Assembly: GCA_025617745.1 (NCBI GenBank) | Contig: CM046870.1 | Location: 7,752,303-7,816,302 of the forward strand | Length of the DNA: 64,000 bases | Direction: 5' to 3' | Source of the DNA: Heliocidaris erythrogramma | Lineage: Eukaryota; Echinodermata; Echinoidea; Camarodonta; Echinometridae | Shown: positions 26,901-39,000 of the stretch, piece after piece | Layout of the letters: each line of letters opens with the position of its first letter | Position numbering within the stretch: the first letter of the stretch is position 1 | The notes under the pieces: model-generated | Database searches by the model: none | The model's input: the letters and a program-made list of their open reading frames with translations, nothing else | Told to the model about the DNA's origin: nothing | Translations under genes and position numbers: made by a program

Positions 26901-27047
26901 ACAATATTCCTGATATAACAAGGTAATTTTTCTGGTCTCAGCTCTTTATATTCTATTGTTTTTTAACCTGATATAACAATATCCTGCTATAAAAAGGTAA
27001 TTTTGATGGTCCCAATGACCTTGTTATACTGAGTTTTCACCGTATAA
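26901..27047. repeat. pogo-like repeat fragment
   Basis: It shares ATTCCTGATATAACAAGGTA and the degenerate end CTGAGTTTTCACCGTA with the elements at 23186 and 33991. It directly abuts the foldback element. Confidence 0.55.
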
Positions 27048-27106
27048 ATGGTCATGTACAATATCAATAACCCTAAATTTGTCCCCTTCCCCCATTGTCT
27101 AAATAG

Positions 27107-27507
27107 GTTCCATCATCCATCACGATGAAGTTTTTTTTGACGAATGCGAAGTGCCAAAAGGGGTACTCTTGAGTACTTTCCGTGCACTGCAACTTGACCC
27201 GAGATTCAGAGGGATCCGTCAAGAATGTGAGAGTTTTGTAACTGAAATGGAAAGTCACTGGCCTTGCTTCACTCTACAAGATGAAAAACAATCGCATCAT
27301 CTTGGCAGCATTCTTGTCCAGTTGCCTCACGCATTCATTTGCACTTTGCTCTTTGCACATCCGCATCACGTTGATGTCTCGATGAAGGCAAAAGGAAGAA
27401 AGACTTGTGAAATGATTCATGAAATGCTGGAAGAATTGGTTTTACTGTATATATGTATTTTTTTCTTCTTACTTGTAAAGGATAAAAAATGTCCGGTGGA
27501 TCGTTGA
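27107..27507 (+). CDS. orphan open frame, uncharacterised
   Basis: A frame beginning after an acceptor-like CTAAATAG and running to TGA near 27507 encodes about 133 residues with a protein-like start (HHDEVFFDECEVPKGVLL) and a hydrophobic end. I recognise no domain. It lies about 1 kb past the CREB stop and may be 3' UTR, a decayed exon or chance. The conceptual length counts from the acceptor, since no convincing ATG is present. Confidence 0.2.
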
Positions 27508-28356
27508 CATGCACCTCGATGGAAGAGCACTTTTTTATAAAAAGTCTAAACGTTTTGTCGAGAAGTGTATTTGGTATATATTGTCAGAGTGTCTATATTT
27601 TCATACTTAATTAAAGAAATGAAAGGAAAGGTATACAGTTTTATGAATTGTATAAGAGGTAGGGAGTTGAAAGTTCCGTTGTAATTCTCTGAATAAATAT
27701 CCGAGTTTATGACAGATTGACAGTTCCGTCAGTTTAAGTCAGAACTGCTAAAATAGCAGGCTAAGATCATTTACATAGTTTGCATAACTGTAATGTTTGC
27801 ATCAAAGTTGAGGTCTATGAATTTCACTTTTTTTAAATTTCTTTTTCAATCTGTAGGAAAAAGAGTTACGTATTGTGAGCGGTTTACTAGACATAGCCTA
27901 ACAGTTTATATCCATATCCAGAAATGATTTGAGCGGATCAGGTTTAAGTAAAAACGAAACCCAAAAAGGAAAAGAAAAGAAAAATATATTAATTTCTTTT
28001 GGTTTCCGATGATACATGTACATTTTTTCATAATGGCATTTTTTTCCCCTTTCAAATCAAGCAAATTTGACCCAAATCGGCATCACGTCATCTCTGGCTG
28101 GCTAACCTTGTTTCTATAGTTACAATAAAGTACAACTCATAAATATCACATGCTCATTTCCCTTTATTTAGCAAACGATCAAATAAGATTCAAAATAAAA
28201 TGGCATTATTGAATTGTCCAAATCAATAAAGATTTTCAGTGCATAATAAACTGTTCTTCCTTCACCAAGCATTGAAAACGTTCTTAAACAATGAAAGTAA
28301 AATATTCAGTTACATCAGATTTTGCAGGGCTGTTTCAAAATACTAAAATAGAAGTA
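27508..28356. other. non-coding, no feature recognised
   Basis: AT-rich sequence downstream of CREB. I see no exon, RNA gene or repeat boundary. Confidence 0.5.
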
Positions 28357-28840
28357 CAGTCAAACCTGCTTTAGCAACCACCTGTATATGTAGAGGTGCC
28401 GTGGTCTAGTGGATATGTCACCGGACTGTGAATCACATGGTTCGCGGTTCGAATCCCGCCGCAGCTCTAAAGTCCTTTGGCAAGACATTAATCTCCATTT
28501 GCCACTCTCCACCCTGGTGAAGTAAATGGGTACCCGGTAGGAAGAAATTCCTTGAATGCCTGCGCGCCTACATGGCAGCTTGGCTAAAGCCTGGGTAATA
28601 ATATAATACTTTGTATTAAGCGCAGTAGAGTATATTTGTATAGTAACTGCGCTATATAAATGGACATATTATTATTATTATAAAAAGACCACCTGTCTAT
28701 AAAGACCATAATTTTCGTTTCCCTTGAAAAGTGTTTCTCATTGAAACATGTATTAAAGGAACCTGTACATAAAGACCACCTGCTCATAAAGACTGCTTTT
28801 CTTGTCTCCCTTGAGTGGTCTTTATAGACAGGTTTCACTG
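28357..28840. mobile_element. TA-flanked pogo/Tigger-like element, split by a SINE
   Basis: TA occurs at 28355-28356 and 28841-28842. The left end reads CAGTCAAACCTGCTTTAGCA and the right end, reverse-complemented, CAGTGAAACCTGTCTATAAA. The interior repeats TAAAGACCACCTG. No transposase is encoded. The similarity to pogo-type ends is inference. Confidence 0.65.
28393..28681 (+). repeat. tRNA-derived SINE, full-length-looking copy
   Basis: The head has an A-box TGGTCTAGTGGATATG and a B-box GGTTCGAATCC at about 28447. A body follows that includes CCTTTGGCAAGACATTAATC and TGGGTACCCGGTAGGAAG, and a 3' tail of ATT repeats. The same body occurs at 35230 and 53340. It is mobilised by a LINE in trans; none is seen here. 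Confidence 0.85.
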
Positions 28841-29640
28841 TACCAAGTTGAGGACTTGAACATGTATTTTTTGGGTGGATGGCTTCCTTGCATACTATCA
28901 AGGCTTAAATGTAGATCTACATTGAAGCCTTCGAATTGCTATCTTAGATTTAGTCCAGTTATTATTGGCTAAATGTGGGAGCACCTCTTATCTCAAAACG
29001 GTGGGGACGAAAAATAGGTCAGACATTCATTTACTTATTCTATTAACTGTTTCGGTTTTTAACTGTAACACATGTAGTTATGAGATCTTGATTTGAAAGT
29101 TTTACATTGTAACTTGTCCCACAAAATGTTCTCTCCAGTAGTTATCCCCAAAGACGCTCGGCGAAAGGAAGCATCCAAAAACAAAGAGGGAACTTGCAAA
29201 CCGCAGTATTGAACAAGACTAATATCAGTAGAGACATATTTCTACACTTTCTATATTTAACATGTGTATCGTTCAAGTACATTGCGCCCAAGTGTTATCT
29301 GTTTTTTAAAGTAGTGAATATGTTCACCTTACCTGTATATTAAATTCCTGTGTTTAAATGCACGACAGATGAGGCTCAATGTTCACTAATGTACTGGCTT
29401 TTCAAGCTAATTTGTGCCTTTTCTGTGCAAAGAATTTTCCTTAATGTCACATGATAGAGAAGCTCACATTGTTTGTATGCATCTAGCATTGTGATTTTGT
29501 GCGTCATGTTGTAGTCATTTAGTTTCCAAATTTGTCTACACCTTTGTTGTGGGAAAGGAGAAGTCATTTTATAGGTCATGTGTCTGCTTACTGGCTCTTT
29601 TTTGAAGAACCACTCATGAATTTTTAATTTTTAATTTATT

Positions 29641-29815
29641 TTGGATATTAACTCTTTCCCATCTTTGGTTGATTCTTGGTACAAACACTTGACTGCCACA
29701 GCCACGGTCAACAGCAAACGTACAGTGTACTGGTGTTGCCTCCAGGCCTCCCCCCCCCCCCCCCCCCCCCAAAGTCAGAGAGGAGCTTGAAATAGCCAAG
29801 TAGAGTAAGGGTTAA
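29641..29815. mobile_element. possible TTAA-flanked small element
   Basis: TTAACTCTTTCCCAT at the left and AGAGTAAGGGTTAA at the right form a weak inverted pair around a long poly-C tract (about 29751-29770). The repeat ends resemble the 2933 element, but the match is poor. Confidence 0.3.
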
Positions 29816-29891
29816 TTTAAAATTTAATTTAACTGCCACATTTAACTTAAATGTGCCAGTCCCTGGTTTTCATCCATTACAAATAAGAGTC

Positions 29892-30256
29892 AGTGTACCA
29901 ATCACCAGAAGATATATTTTGTTCTGTATGTTAGGGGTTCTATGTTGACATACTGTTCAAAAAATTTGAGCTTCAAATATCAATTCTCTAAAGAGATATT
30001 GCAAGTTGAAATTCACTCCTAATAAACAATGCAGCGACCTGTGAGGAGACTAGACGACGCATCTGTACATGATCGCATAGAATAAGGGCCTGCGCTGAAC
30101 CGAAGTTGGAGTTGGGTTCCACGCCAGGGGGTCTTATGTTTTCCTTCATACTCCTTAACTGTTAACCCATAAGGCCAAGCAAAGTATTTTGAGGTTAATT
30201 TTATACATTAAATGTAGCTTTAAACAAATTTTATTTGTAGGTGATTGGTACACTTT
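29892..30256. mobile_element. TIR element R3, copy 1
   Basis: The ends are AGTGTACCAATCAC and GTGATTGGTACACT, exact inverted copies. The interior is shared with 58174-58527 in opposite orientation (TTGAGCTTCAAATAT, CTCTAAAGAGATATTGCAAG). Confidence 0.75.
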
Positions 30257-30592
30257 AAAGGGCATTTGAAATCCTGAGTTAAGTCCCCAAAACCGTCGTT
30301 TTAAGCGACATTTAACATTGATAAATTTGTATTTTTCGGCAAGCTTAGTATTGGACTATAAACACATAGAGATAAGTCAAGATTTAATCGAGTTTTAAGA
30401 ATGCCAATACCTCTTTCGAAAATATTACAATGTGACTATTTTCACTTACTTTATACAATTTAAGAATTTCCATATGGCATATGAATTTTTTTTTCTTGAC
30501 CAAATCAAAATTTTCTCAGCCATATATACTCCCCTTATACATGTATTTGCTCTTCCTTTGGTTCCAATTTTCTTATTAAAACAATATCAGTT

Positions 30593-30681
30593 AAGGCGCC
30601 TTACGAAAAGTTTTTACAGCGGCGGGCCCTCGGCGGCGCCGAATGATTCGGCGCCGCTGTAAAAACTTTTCGTAAGGCGCC
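30593..30681. repeat. GC-rich hairpin with 32-bp arms
   Basis: AGGCGCCTTACGAAAAGTTT and ACAGCGGCG at the left are complementary to 30650-30681. The loop contains a second inverted pair (CGGCGCCGAATGATTCGGCG). It is sharply GC-rich in AT-rich surroundings. Confidence 0.8.
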
Positions 30682-30689
30682 TAAGTTAT

Positions 30690-33600
30690 CATGGACCACT
30701 ACATGTACAGAGATTGGTTAAAAACTAGATTTGTTTGGCGTGAAAAATGAATACATACATGTGAATTTTGTTTTTTAAATTGTAATCGCCGTCAAACTTA
30801 TATAAGATGTCTATCATCAAAAAATAGTTTAAATTGATTGAGAAAATTTCTCTAGAGAAATTAAGGGAGCAATTAACAGGCTACCATTTACTATGGAAGC
30901 AATCAACATGCTACTTTCATTGCTCTGGTGTTTGTCACTAAAGAGTAGAAATTGAAACAAAGTTGATGGAGTGTGAAGATACGTTTTTTAAATCAAACAT
31001 GATATGTAATTTTTGTGTACATAATACGTACTGAGCTGCCTTGACGTAAATATGAGAAAGAAAAGACTGGTTCTTGTTCCAGTTTCTCTCACTTATTGTT
31101 GTACATATTTCATATTCTTTTGTGAAGAGAAATGGCAAGATTGGTGGCTTGCTGGGCAAGTGAGGAAAGAAATTTAGATTTGGCAATGGTCTTTCAAGAT
31201 GGAAGGCAATCAGTTTGATTTAGAGGCAGAATTTTTAATGGTACAATATTCAGACTCGTTCATCAAGATTTTATGAGCTTTTGATATATGTAATGCTCAA
31301 ATGGGCATTTTCTGGTGTTTTCCAATGACACGTTTTGTCTTCAAAGATTGAGTATTACTTTGTTACTTCTATTTTGGACTATTGTTGGTCTATATCGACC
31401 ATTAACCCTTTTTGTTAGATGTTATAGTGAATTCCAATGCATCAACGTTTTGAATGTATAGTTTACCCTGAAGATTTAACAACAGAATGTTGCCAGGATA
31501 TTCCTCCATTTATTGTGAATTTGATCCCCCCCCCCCCCCCCTTAACAAGGATGTTACTCTATTGTAAATACATCTTTTTTTTTTTAAGGTTACAGTATGT
31601 CTGTACAGCTGAATTAAATACTAATTCAAATCTGTTCAACATTTTCTTATCAGTTTATTTATGGCATCAGTGTTGCAGGTTCAATCTTTAACATCTTACA
31701 TTCATCGATTTTAAATGGGGTGTAAACATTACTTCACAATTGCAATTTGAAATATTCACCATTATCTTTTACATGTAGTAAAAAAAATTTCACAAACGTC
31801 TTGGGATTTTGACACTTGACCTCACCAACAGATGTTTAACTGTGTATGTGTGATAGTACAGTCATGTTTTTAGCTTGTGAAACTGTTGTACCTGTATGTT
31901 CAAGTGTTTGGCAACCTCATTAGTACACTACAGTTGGATTGCCTTTGTGAATATGCACAATTTTTACATTTGAAGTTGTTACAAACTTTTATACATACTG
32001 AAGAGAAGTTGATTAATGTCTGTCTTGTTTGTTTCTGAAAGTCTTTAAATGATAGACAAATAACCTTGGGTTGATTTTGGAAACTGTTTTTCAACGAGAG
32101 ATATCTTAATTGGGACGAGACATTGGTTAATGTCTGTGCATACACTTATCCGACATCTGTGCATGTGTTGATTCTTTGAATTTAAAATTTGCTGTGACAA
32201 TTATACCTCTCTCTGTAGATTATAGATACGTTTTCAGAATACTACCCCAGGATTCTACCATTAAATGTAGTTTATTAATGGGACGGTCAAATTATGATAC
32301 CTGTATAATGTAAACTCTGAATATTTTCTTGGCCTCACTTTGCCAACATTTTAAAAGTTTCATGCTGTTGGTTGCCAAGTAGTGGTTTGATATGAAAGTG
32401 TACTACTGCAAACTTCTTTTTAAAAAGGTTTGAGAAATGGGAGCATGAGTTACTGGTATCAGACAATATTTCATTACCATGATGATAGGATTCAATATTG
32501 CCAGTAGAATGCATTTTGTAGTGCCACACCCCTCCCCTGCCCCAATAAAAACATAACCACCGTGGGAAAACCCGACAATGTCTTTGTAATAATAGAATGA
32601 AACACGAAGTATAATCCTTAAAAAAATCTCTCATCTTGTAACATGTACACAGTAAAATATATTAAATTATAAATCCTTTATAAATCAATGAATAGTACTG
32701 TAATTTTAAATTGTATAAAAATACATGGTTTAAATGGCTACATGTAAAGGAAATATATTTAAATTATATGAATGACTGTTACTCCCCATATCCAGATAAA
32801 CTTACAAGTATTTAAAAGCTTGCTTGCTTCCTTCTGCTAAATCATTAAAATCTATGAAAGAAAAAGAAAACGGAGTTTTACGTCAATTTAGTGAGGGTGT
32901 ATGACTTTCTGTTTCGATTTGTCTGAATTCATCAATTTCTGAGTTTTTATTTCTCTAAGTGTCTTGAAATACTTTGTCTTAATTTGTTAATTGTCACATG
33001 CAATTTGCTCTTGTATATCTGCATGTATATTGTATATATGGCATGCTTTCCATTAAATTGGAATATTTCAACAACAGATACCTTTTGTCTCTTGATTCCA
33101 TCTTAGAACTGTATGGAATAGAAAGGTAATGCAGTGTTGGTAAAATAATAAAAACTGGGTAATTCCAAAATTGTGATTCATCCAGTCAGACAGATAACCT
33201 CTACCTACAAGTTTGCAGTAGTAGTGTGTCTTTCAAAGTTACAAATGTAATTTAAGAAAATATTATTGATTTGGTCTTCGACGAATTAGATGCAATGAAA
33301 AAACATTTTCACTAAATTCATGACCTTGACCAACACTGAAATTTACCTTCATCGGTTATCTTGAGCTCTGTCAGTGACAGAAAATAACAATTCACATGAT
33401 CCAGCAAAACCTTAAAATTGAACATTCGAGACTATAAATATATGATATCTGCCAAACGGTTCATAAGAAAATTCATAATAATTTAATATTGATACAAATA
33501 CAATCTCAACTTGCTTTATCTGTCGTATGCACATGCATGTAAAAATAAAGTTAGTAAAGATAAAATATATAATCCAAATAGTGTTGGAATACTTAACAAG

Positions 33601-33820
33601 TAATTCCCACCTTGATGACTGATCTCCAGACAGCTATTTCCCCCACCCGTGATAACTAACCTTACAAGAATCCTGATATCCCCCCCAACCCTCCACAAAA
33701 ATACCCCAATGAAATCCATGAAATCACCTTGACTGCCCCTCCTACATGTACATCTACCAAGGAAAAAGTGGTATCATGTGGTAGTTGTTTTGGGTACACA
33801 GTAGCACTCCAGAAAAACCA
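30690..33820. other. non-coding interval between CREB and LCMT2
   Basis: AT-rich sequence with a poly-C run at about 31528-31541 and no exon or RNA gene recognised on either strand. Confidence 0.5.
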
Positions 33821-33826
33821 CCCTAG

Positions 33827-33959
33827 GGAGCATTTCATCAAGCGTTTTGTCAGTGATTTTAACCGACAACTGTTATGAGCTACTGAAATCCTTGCATCTG
33901 ATTGGCTGAGAGCAAATTTTTCGGTAAAAATCACTGACAAAATGCTTGATGAAACGCTC
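33827..33959. mobile_element. hairpin MITE, family H copy
   Basis: Arms GAGCATTTCATCAAGCGTTT and its complement surround the family core in the reverse direction (CTTGCATCTGATTGGCTGAG). Confidence 0.75.
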
Positions 33960-33990
33960 ACTGCCAAATCACTACATAACATGCAAGGTA

Positions 33991-34167
33991 CAGTGGAAAC
34001 TCACTATAACAAGGACCTTGGGACTATGAAAATTACCTTGTTATATCAGGAATCTTCTTATATCAGGGGGAAAAAACAAAAGAACATAAAGACCTGGGAC
34101 CAGCAAAATTACCTTGTTATATCAGGAATCTTGTTATATCAGAGCTATTTATACTGAGTTTCCACTG
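33991..34167. mobile_element. TA-flanked pogo/Tigger-like MITE
   Basis: TA at 33989-33990 and 34168-34169 bounds a 177-bp element whose ends are CAGTGGAAACTCACTATAAC and, reverse-complemented, CAGTGGAAACTCAGTATAAA. Internally TTACCTTGTTATATCAGGAA occurs twice. Non-coding. Confidence 0.8.
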
Positions 34168-34349
34168 TAATACTATGATGTACATGGCCTAGGGTAGAAT
34201 ACGGTGTCAAGATAAAAGTTTGCCAGATACACATAAGGGTGCCTTCTTTTTCATTGCTAGCCTATGAAGTTGAGAAAGCTTTGAATATGAAATTTCTAAT
34301 TGGGTTCATGACATGCTTTGTGATATGTTAAAGCAATCCTCCAAAAATA

Positions 34350-34692
34350 ACCCTTTCATGACAGCAATTATTTAAGGGCTAAACTGATCACATTTTATTC
34401 TTTAAATTGGCAACAGTAATACTTTTCATTTCTAGTGCTACATGGTTCTAATAAGTTGTAAAGTCTTTGAAAACAATATACATGGTTAGAAATAAGTCAA
34501 AAAAGTTGAAAATTTTGATGAAAAACAATGATTTTGAACCTTTCAATGTGTTGCCAATTTGAGGATTTCAAAGCTTATTCTCATTTTTAAAATTCCTGGC
34601 ATCAAACGCAATGTGGTAATGCATCAAAAATGGATACACTGTGTGCAGAATTTTTTGCTCTTTCTGGTGTATTTTTTAGAGCTCTGAATGTG
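34350..34692 (+). repeat. dispersed repeat R1 copy
   Basis: It runs from CCTTTCATGACAGC through GGGCTAAACTGATCACATTT, AGTGCTACATGGTTCTAATA, CCTTTCAATGTGTTGCCAAT and GGCATCAAACGCAATGTGG to AGAGCTCTGAATG. This is an uninterrupted reference copy for the family. Confidence 0.8.
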
Positions 34693-34705
34693 GTCATTGT
34701 CTTTA

Positions 34706-35045
34706 AAGGGTAACATTTTGTTCTTCAAATCGGCAACAATAACATTTTTGTTTTAGTGCTACATGGTTCTGATAAGATATAAAGTCTTTGAATACAAAAT
34801 ACATGGTTCAGGACTTTGTCGAAAGTTGAAAAAATTGCCAATTTTGATTAAAGAACAATGATTTCAAGCCTATCGATGTGTTGCCAATTTTAAAGGACCG
34901 TTTTTAAAGCTTATTTTCCTTTTTAAAATTCCTGGCGTGGAACGTAATATGGTCATGCAACAAAAACTAACACACTATGTGCAGAATTTTTGCTCTTTCT
35001 ACTCATGCATCTGGTATATACATTGTTGTATTTTTAGGGCGTTGT
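34706..35045 (+). repeat. dispersed repeat R1 copy, in tandem
   Basis: A second R1 copy directly follows the first in the same orientation, with GTGCTACATGGTTCTGATAA and GATGTGTTGCCAATTT. Its end is TTTTTAGGGCG. Confidence 0.8.
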
Positions 35046-35229
35046 ATCAAAATTCAAAGCCAAATCTCAAAATGTGGAGTAATGTCTCGAAAGGGATAAG
35101 GTAACGTACATAACTCTCATTGACGCAAGGCTTCATATGCAGAGTGTTGTATGACACCTGCTCCAGTGACAATTGCTTGGCGGTGAATATCCTACAACGG
35201 CCAAATTCTTAATCTCAACCTTGGATAAA

Positions 35230-35535
35230 ACACTACCTAACCCTAATGGATAACTCACCGGACTGCAGATCACAAGGTACGGGGTTCGAATCTGTGCCCA
35301 GGCACTAACGTCCTTTGGCAAGACATTAATCTACATTTGCCACACTCGACCCAGGTGTAGTAAGTGGGTACCTGGTAGGATTTATTCCTTGAATGCACTG
35401 AGCGCTACGGTTGCCATGATAATGCCGGGGTAATAATATGCAGGGCCCTCAGGGAGAACAGTATATAGTTCTGATGAGGCTACCCTGGGTAAACAAGACA
35501 TATTGTTATTATTATTATTATTTATTATTATAACC
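35230..35535 (+). repeat. tRNA-derived SINE, 5'-truncated copy
   Basis: It retains the B-box GGTTCGAATCTG and the body (CCTTTGGCAAGACATTAATC, GGGTACCTGGTAGGA) and an ATT-rich tail. The A-box has been lost or rearranged against a foreign left flank. Confidence 0.75.
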
Positions 35536-35916
35536 CTGAACCTAACCTAAGACCCAATTGCATCCCTAACCCTTAACCTACATCTTGGACAAATTAAAGC
35601 ACACAGTGCCAATGTCACTATAACATACATGTATGTTTGAGCTCCGTGCTGACATAATTAGCTCAAACATATCTAAATCTGATTGCACTTTCAGACTTTC
35701 TGCCATACCATACTTCTTCAGTTTTCATTTCGAGTTTCAATTGTTCTGCATTCAAGCAGCCACTGCTTACTCATTCCAAACGCTATCGAAAGACAATCCC
35801 GACAGTGCCACCAATGATGACATACATCTTCTTTCATGTTTCAACTCTTCTTCAGATCTGTGCACTTTCCAATCCAACATTTTTTTCGACTAGTCACTCT
35901 CCCCTAATGCCTTGTA

Positions 35917-36084
35917 CTATCTAGCGACATTCTGAAGGGCTCCCTCTATGACCATGGGTGTGTCGTTGAGATGGGTTCCAAACGAGAAGCAGTTTCCTCC
36001 CCCTCCGATAACAAGGATGCCCTCTTTGTCAGGTAGCCAGTGACTGGTGTGGTTGTGAAACATCAATGGACATTCTGGAGATGC
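35917..36084 (-). CDS. LCMT2: LCMT2 terminal exon
   Basis: Encodes CPLMFHNHTSHWLP, the last propeller blade and GGGGNCFSFGTHLN, ending TAG at 35917-35919. The acceptor ATGTATGTAG is chosen because it keeps phase 0 with the previous exon; the nearby alternative AG at 36075 would give an immediate stop. The family-specific GGGGNCFSFGT motif identifies the gene. Confidence 0.93.
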   Translation of the reverse strand, partial: ASPECPLMFHNHTSHWLPDKEGILVIGGGGNCFSFGTHLNDTPMVIEGALQNVAR

Positions 36085-39000
36085 CTACATACATGTGTAG
36101 ATGGTAAAAATGGAGGAAAATGACGGCTTTTTTCTCAACCACCAACATTTACCACTACAGTACATGCAAATACTGTAAAGACAAATTCATTAGGACTTCC
36201 CGCACACTAAAACATTTCAATTCATAAAGTATGATCATGAAATAATGAAAACTTGAAAGAAGGGTTGGGGCACTTTTGCAACATTATGTAATCTTCATGA
36301 ATGCAGTTGCATCAATGTCATAAATTTGTAAAATCAGCACTGATTTTCTTATTTACTATATAAATCTATATACCTACCAATTATGCCTGTAGTCTTGACT
36401 ACGGGACCCCTTCGAGAATTATCACACATGTGTCACAATATTGTGCGCACCCCCCGTAATCCTATTGTCCCCTTTGCCACTCACGCGCGTCAATACGCTA
36501 CGGCCATCTTCCTCTTTTGCGAGCAACCCCAAGAAGAAACATGTTGCTTGCAAGGAGCGGGGAAGGAGGGAGGGTCATAGGTAGGTATATAGATTTATAT
36601 AGTAAATAAGAAAATCAGTGCTGATTTTACAAATTTACTGCAATAAATCATATATACCTACCTATTATGCCAGACCAGCGCCAACTCAAAGACCGGGAGG
36701 CATGTTTCGAGCAAAGGAAATAGGATTACACCAAAGACTACAAAGAAGACACAGCGGCCTTCAAGGTGGCTGACGCAAACAAAGCTTCACCTGCGGGAAT
36801 ATCCCTAAGGTAGCAAGAAATGAAGGAATTGGGCGAACGCCAATAAGCAGCCTTCAAAATATCAACAAGCGCCACACCTTGAAACAGAGCCCAAGAAGTG
36901 CTGACACTACGAGTATCATGAGCACGAGGCTTACTGTCGGATAAAAGAGCCTCTGTGCCAGCGGCCCTAATAGCTTCAACGATCCATCTAGAAATGGAAT
37001 CAAGAGAGGCAGGAGAAAAAGGCTCTCTAGTGATCAGGAACAACTGATCATCCTTACGATAAGACTTAGTCTTATCAATATACCATTTGAGAGCCCTAAC
37101 AGGACACCAAACTTTGTCCTCACGCACCGAAGAAAGGTCAGAAAGCGGACAAAGAAAAATCTCAACAGGACCGGAGGTAGCTGTCTGATTCTTGGCAACG
37201 AAAGAAGCCCTAGGAATCAATCTAACACCTTTTCTCTCCCAGCGAACATGACCAGGAGTAAGACAGAGAGCATGAAGAGTACTGCGCCTCTGCCCAGAGG
37301 CAATAGCTACCAAAAAGAGCGTCTTAACCGTAAGATGATGAAGCGAAGCTTCACCTAACGGTTCAAAAGGAGGTTTCGCCAAGGCCTCCAGGACCTTAGG
37401 CAGACTCCAAGACGGCACTAACTTAGAAAACGAAGGTCGTTTCAGAAAGAACGAACGAATCAAACTGCTTAGTAGCGGGGAATTGGAAATCCCCGAACCA
37501 TCCGAAAAACCCGAATGAATGGCCCCGATCGCCGAACGGTAGCCTCGGATAGTAGAAATAGATCTCCCTTTGTCAAATAACGAGATTAAGAAATCCGCAA
37601 TTGAACCAATAGGAGCCTTAGAAGGGGTTTGATTTCTCTCTTTGCACCAAAGGAAAAAGACCGAGAGACGGGAATTGTAAATTTCCCTAGTAGAAACCCT
37701 ACGACTGGACATTAAAAAGTCTGCGGCTCTATCAGAGAGACCCGACTGTCTTGCAGATTCCCTGACAGGGGCCAAGCAGTCAAATGAAGAGACTCCGGAT
37801 TGTGGTGAAGAATCCCCGATAGGGGCTGTAACACCAGATCCGCTCTTAACGGGAGAACTAACGGTTGAGCCCTTAGAAGGCTCATAAGCTCCGGAAACCA
37901 ATTCCTCCTGGGCCAAAAGGGAGCTATTACAAGCACCCTCGCCCGATCTTCCCTGATTTTCCGCAAGACACGCGGAATCAGTTGGAAGGGAGGAAAGGCG
38001 AATCCCTGAAGGTTCTCCCAGCTGAGGGAGAAAGCATCGAGAGCCCATGCTCCCTGATCGCGAACACGGGAGCAATACTTCGGCAGCTGGTGATTTAGCA
38101 CCGACGCAAATAGATCCACTTCCAGTGGACCTAGGCAACTGCGAATGCGGCAAAATACCTCCGGATGGAGCATCCATTCCGATGGAAGATACCTGCCCCG
38201 GGACAGAAAATCCGCAATGAGGTTTTCCCGACCGGGGATGAAAGAGGCCACGGGTGTGATTGCCATGCGACGACACCACCTCCACAGCTGAGCTGCTAGG
38301 GCATTCAGGGCAACCGAACGAGTGCCTCCCTGCCGATTGATATATGCCGCCACGGTAACATTGTCCGTGAGAATCAGAACCGAACGACTGAGAAGTCGAC
38401 TTCTGAAATGGAGCAAGGTCAACAGAACTGCCATAAACTCCAGGACATTGATATGAGGAAGAGTCCCAAGATGAGACCAATCCCCCGCAACCGTGCTGCC
38501 GTTGCAGTGTCCTCCCCACCCCAACCGAGAGGCGTCCGTCAAAACCGATATCGACGGAAGAGGGACAGAGAAGGACCTGCCTCGCGCGAGAAACACCTCG
38601 CTCGTCCAACAAGCGAGAAGAGACTTGATCTTTACTGGTACTGGAATCCAGACCAAAAGAGAGTCTTTTCCCGGCTTGAAGAACCTGAGGAGATGTCTCT
38701 GAAAGGGTCTCATGAGGAGCCGGCAGTCCTCTAAAACATCGACTAGACTGGCTAGATAACCTAGAAACTGAAGCCACTGTCTGGCCGAGACTCTTCTGGC
38801 CAGCAAGAGCTTGCGAGCCGCAGAGACAATGGTGAGAATCCTGTCTCGACTGGGCCGAGCTAACTGATTCCTTATGTCTAACACCGCCCCCAGAAAAACT
38901 GGGCTGCGAGTGGGGACTAACTCTGACTTTTCCCAATTTATTAGGAAACCTAAGTCTTGAGTAAGAGAGACGAGCAAACGAGTCTCGTCCAACAAACGAT

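Noticed and set aside
36075..36080. Splice acceptor CTCCAG for the LCMT2 terminal exon
   Set aside because: It would put an immediate stop in frame with the preceding phase-0 exon; the AG at 36085-36086 keeps the frame.
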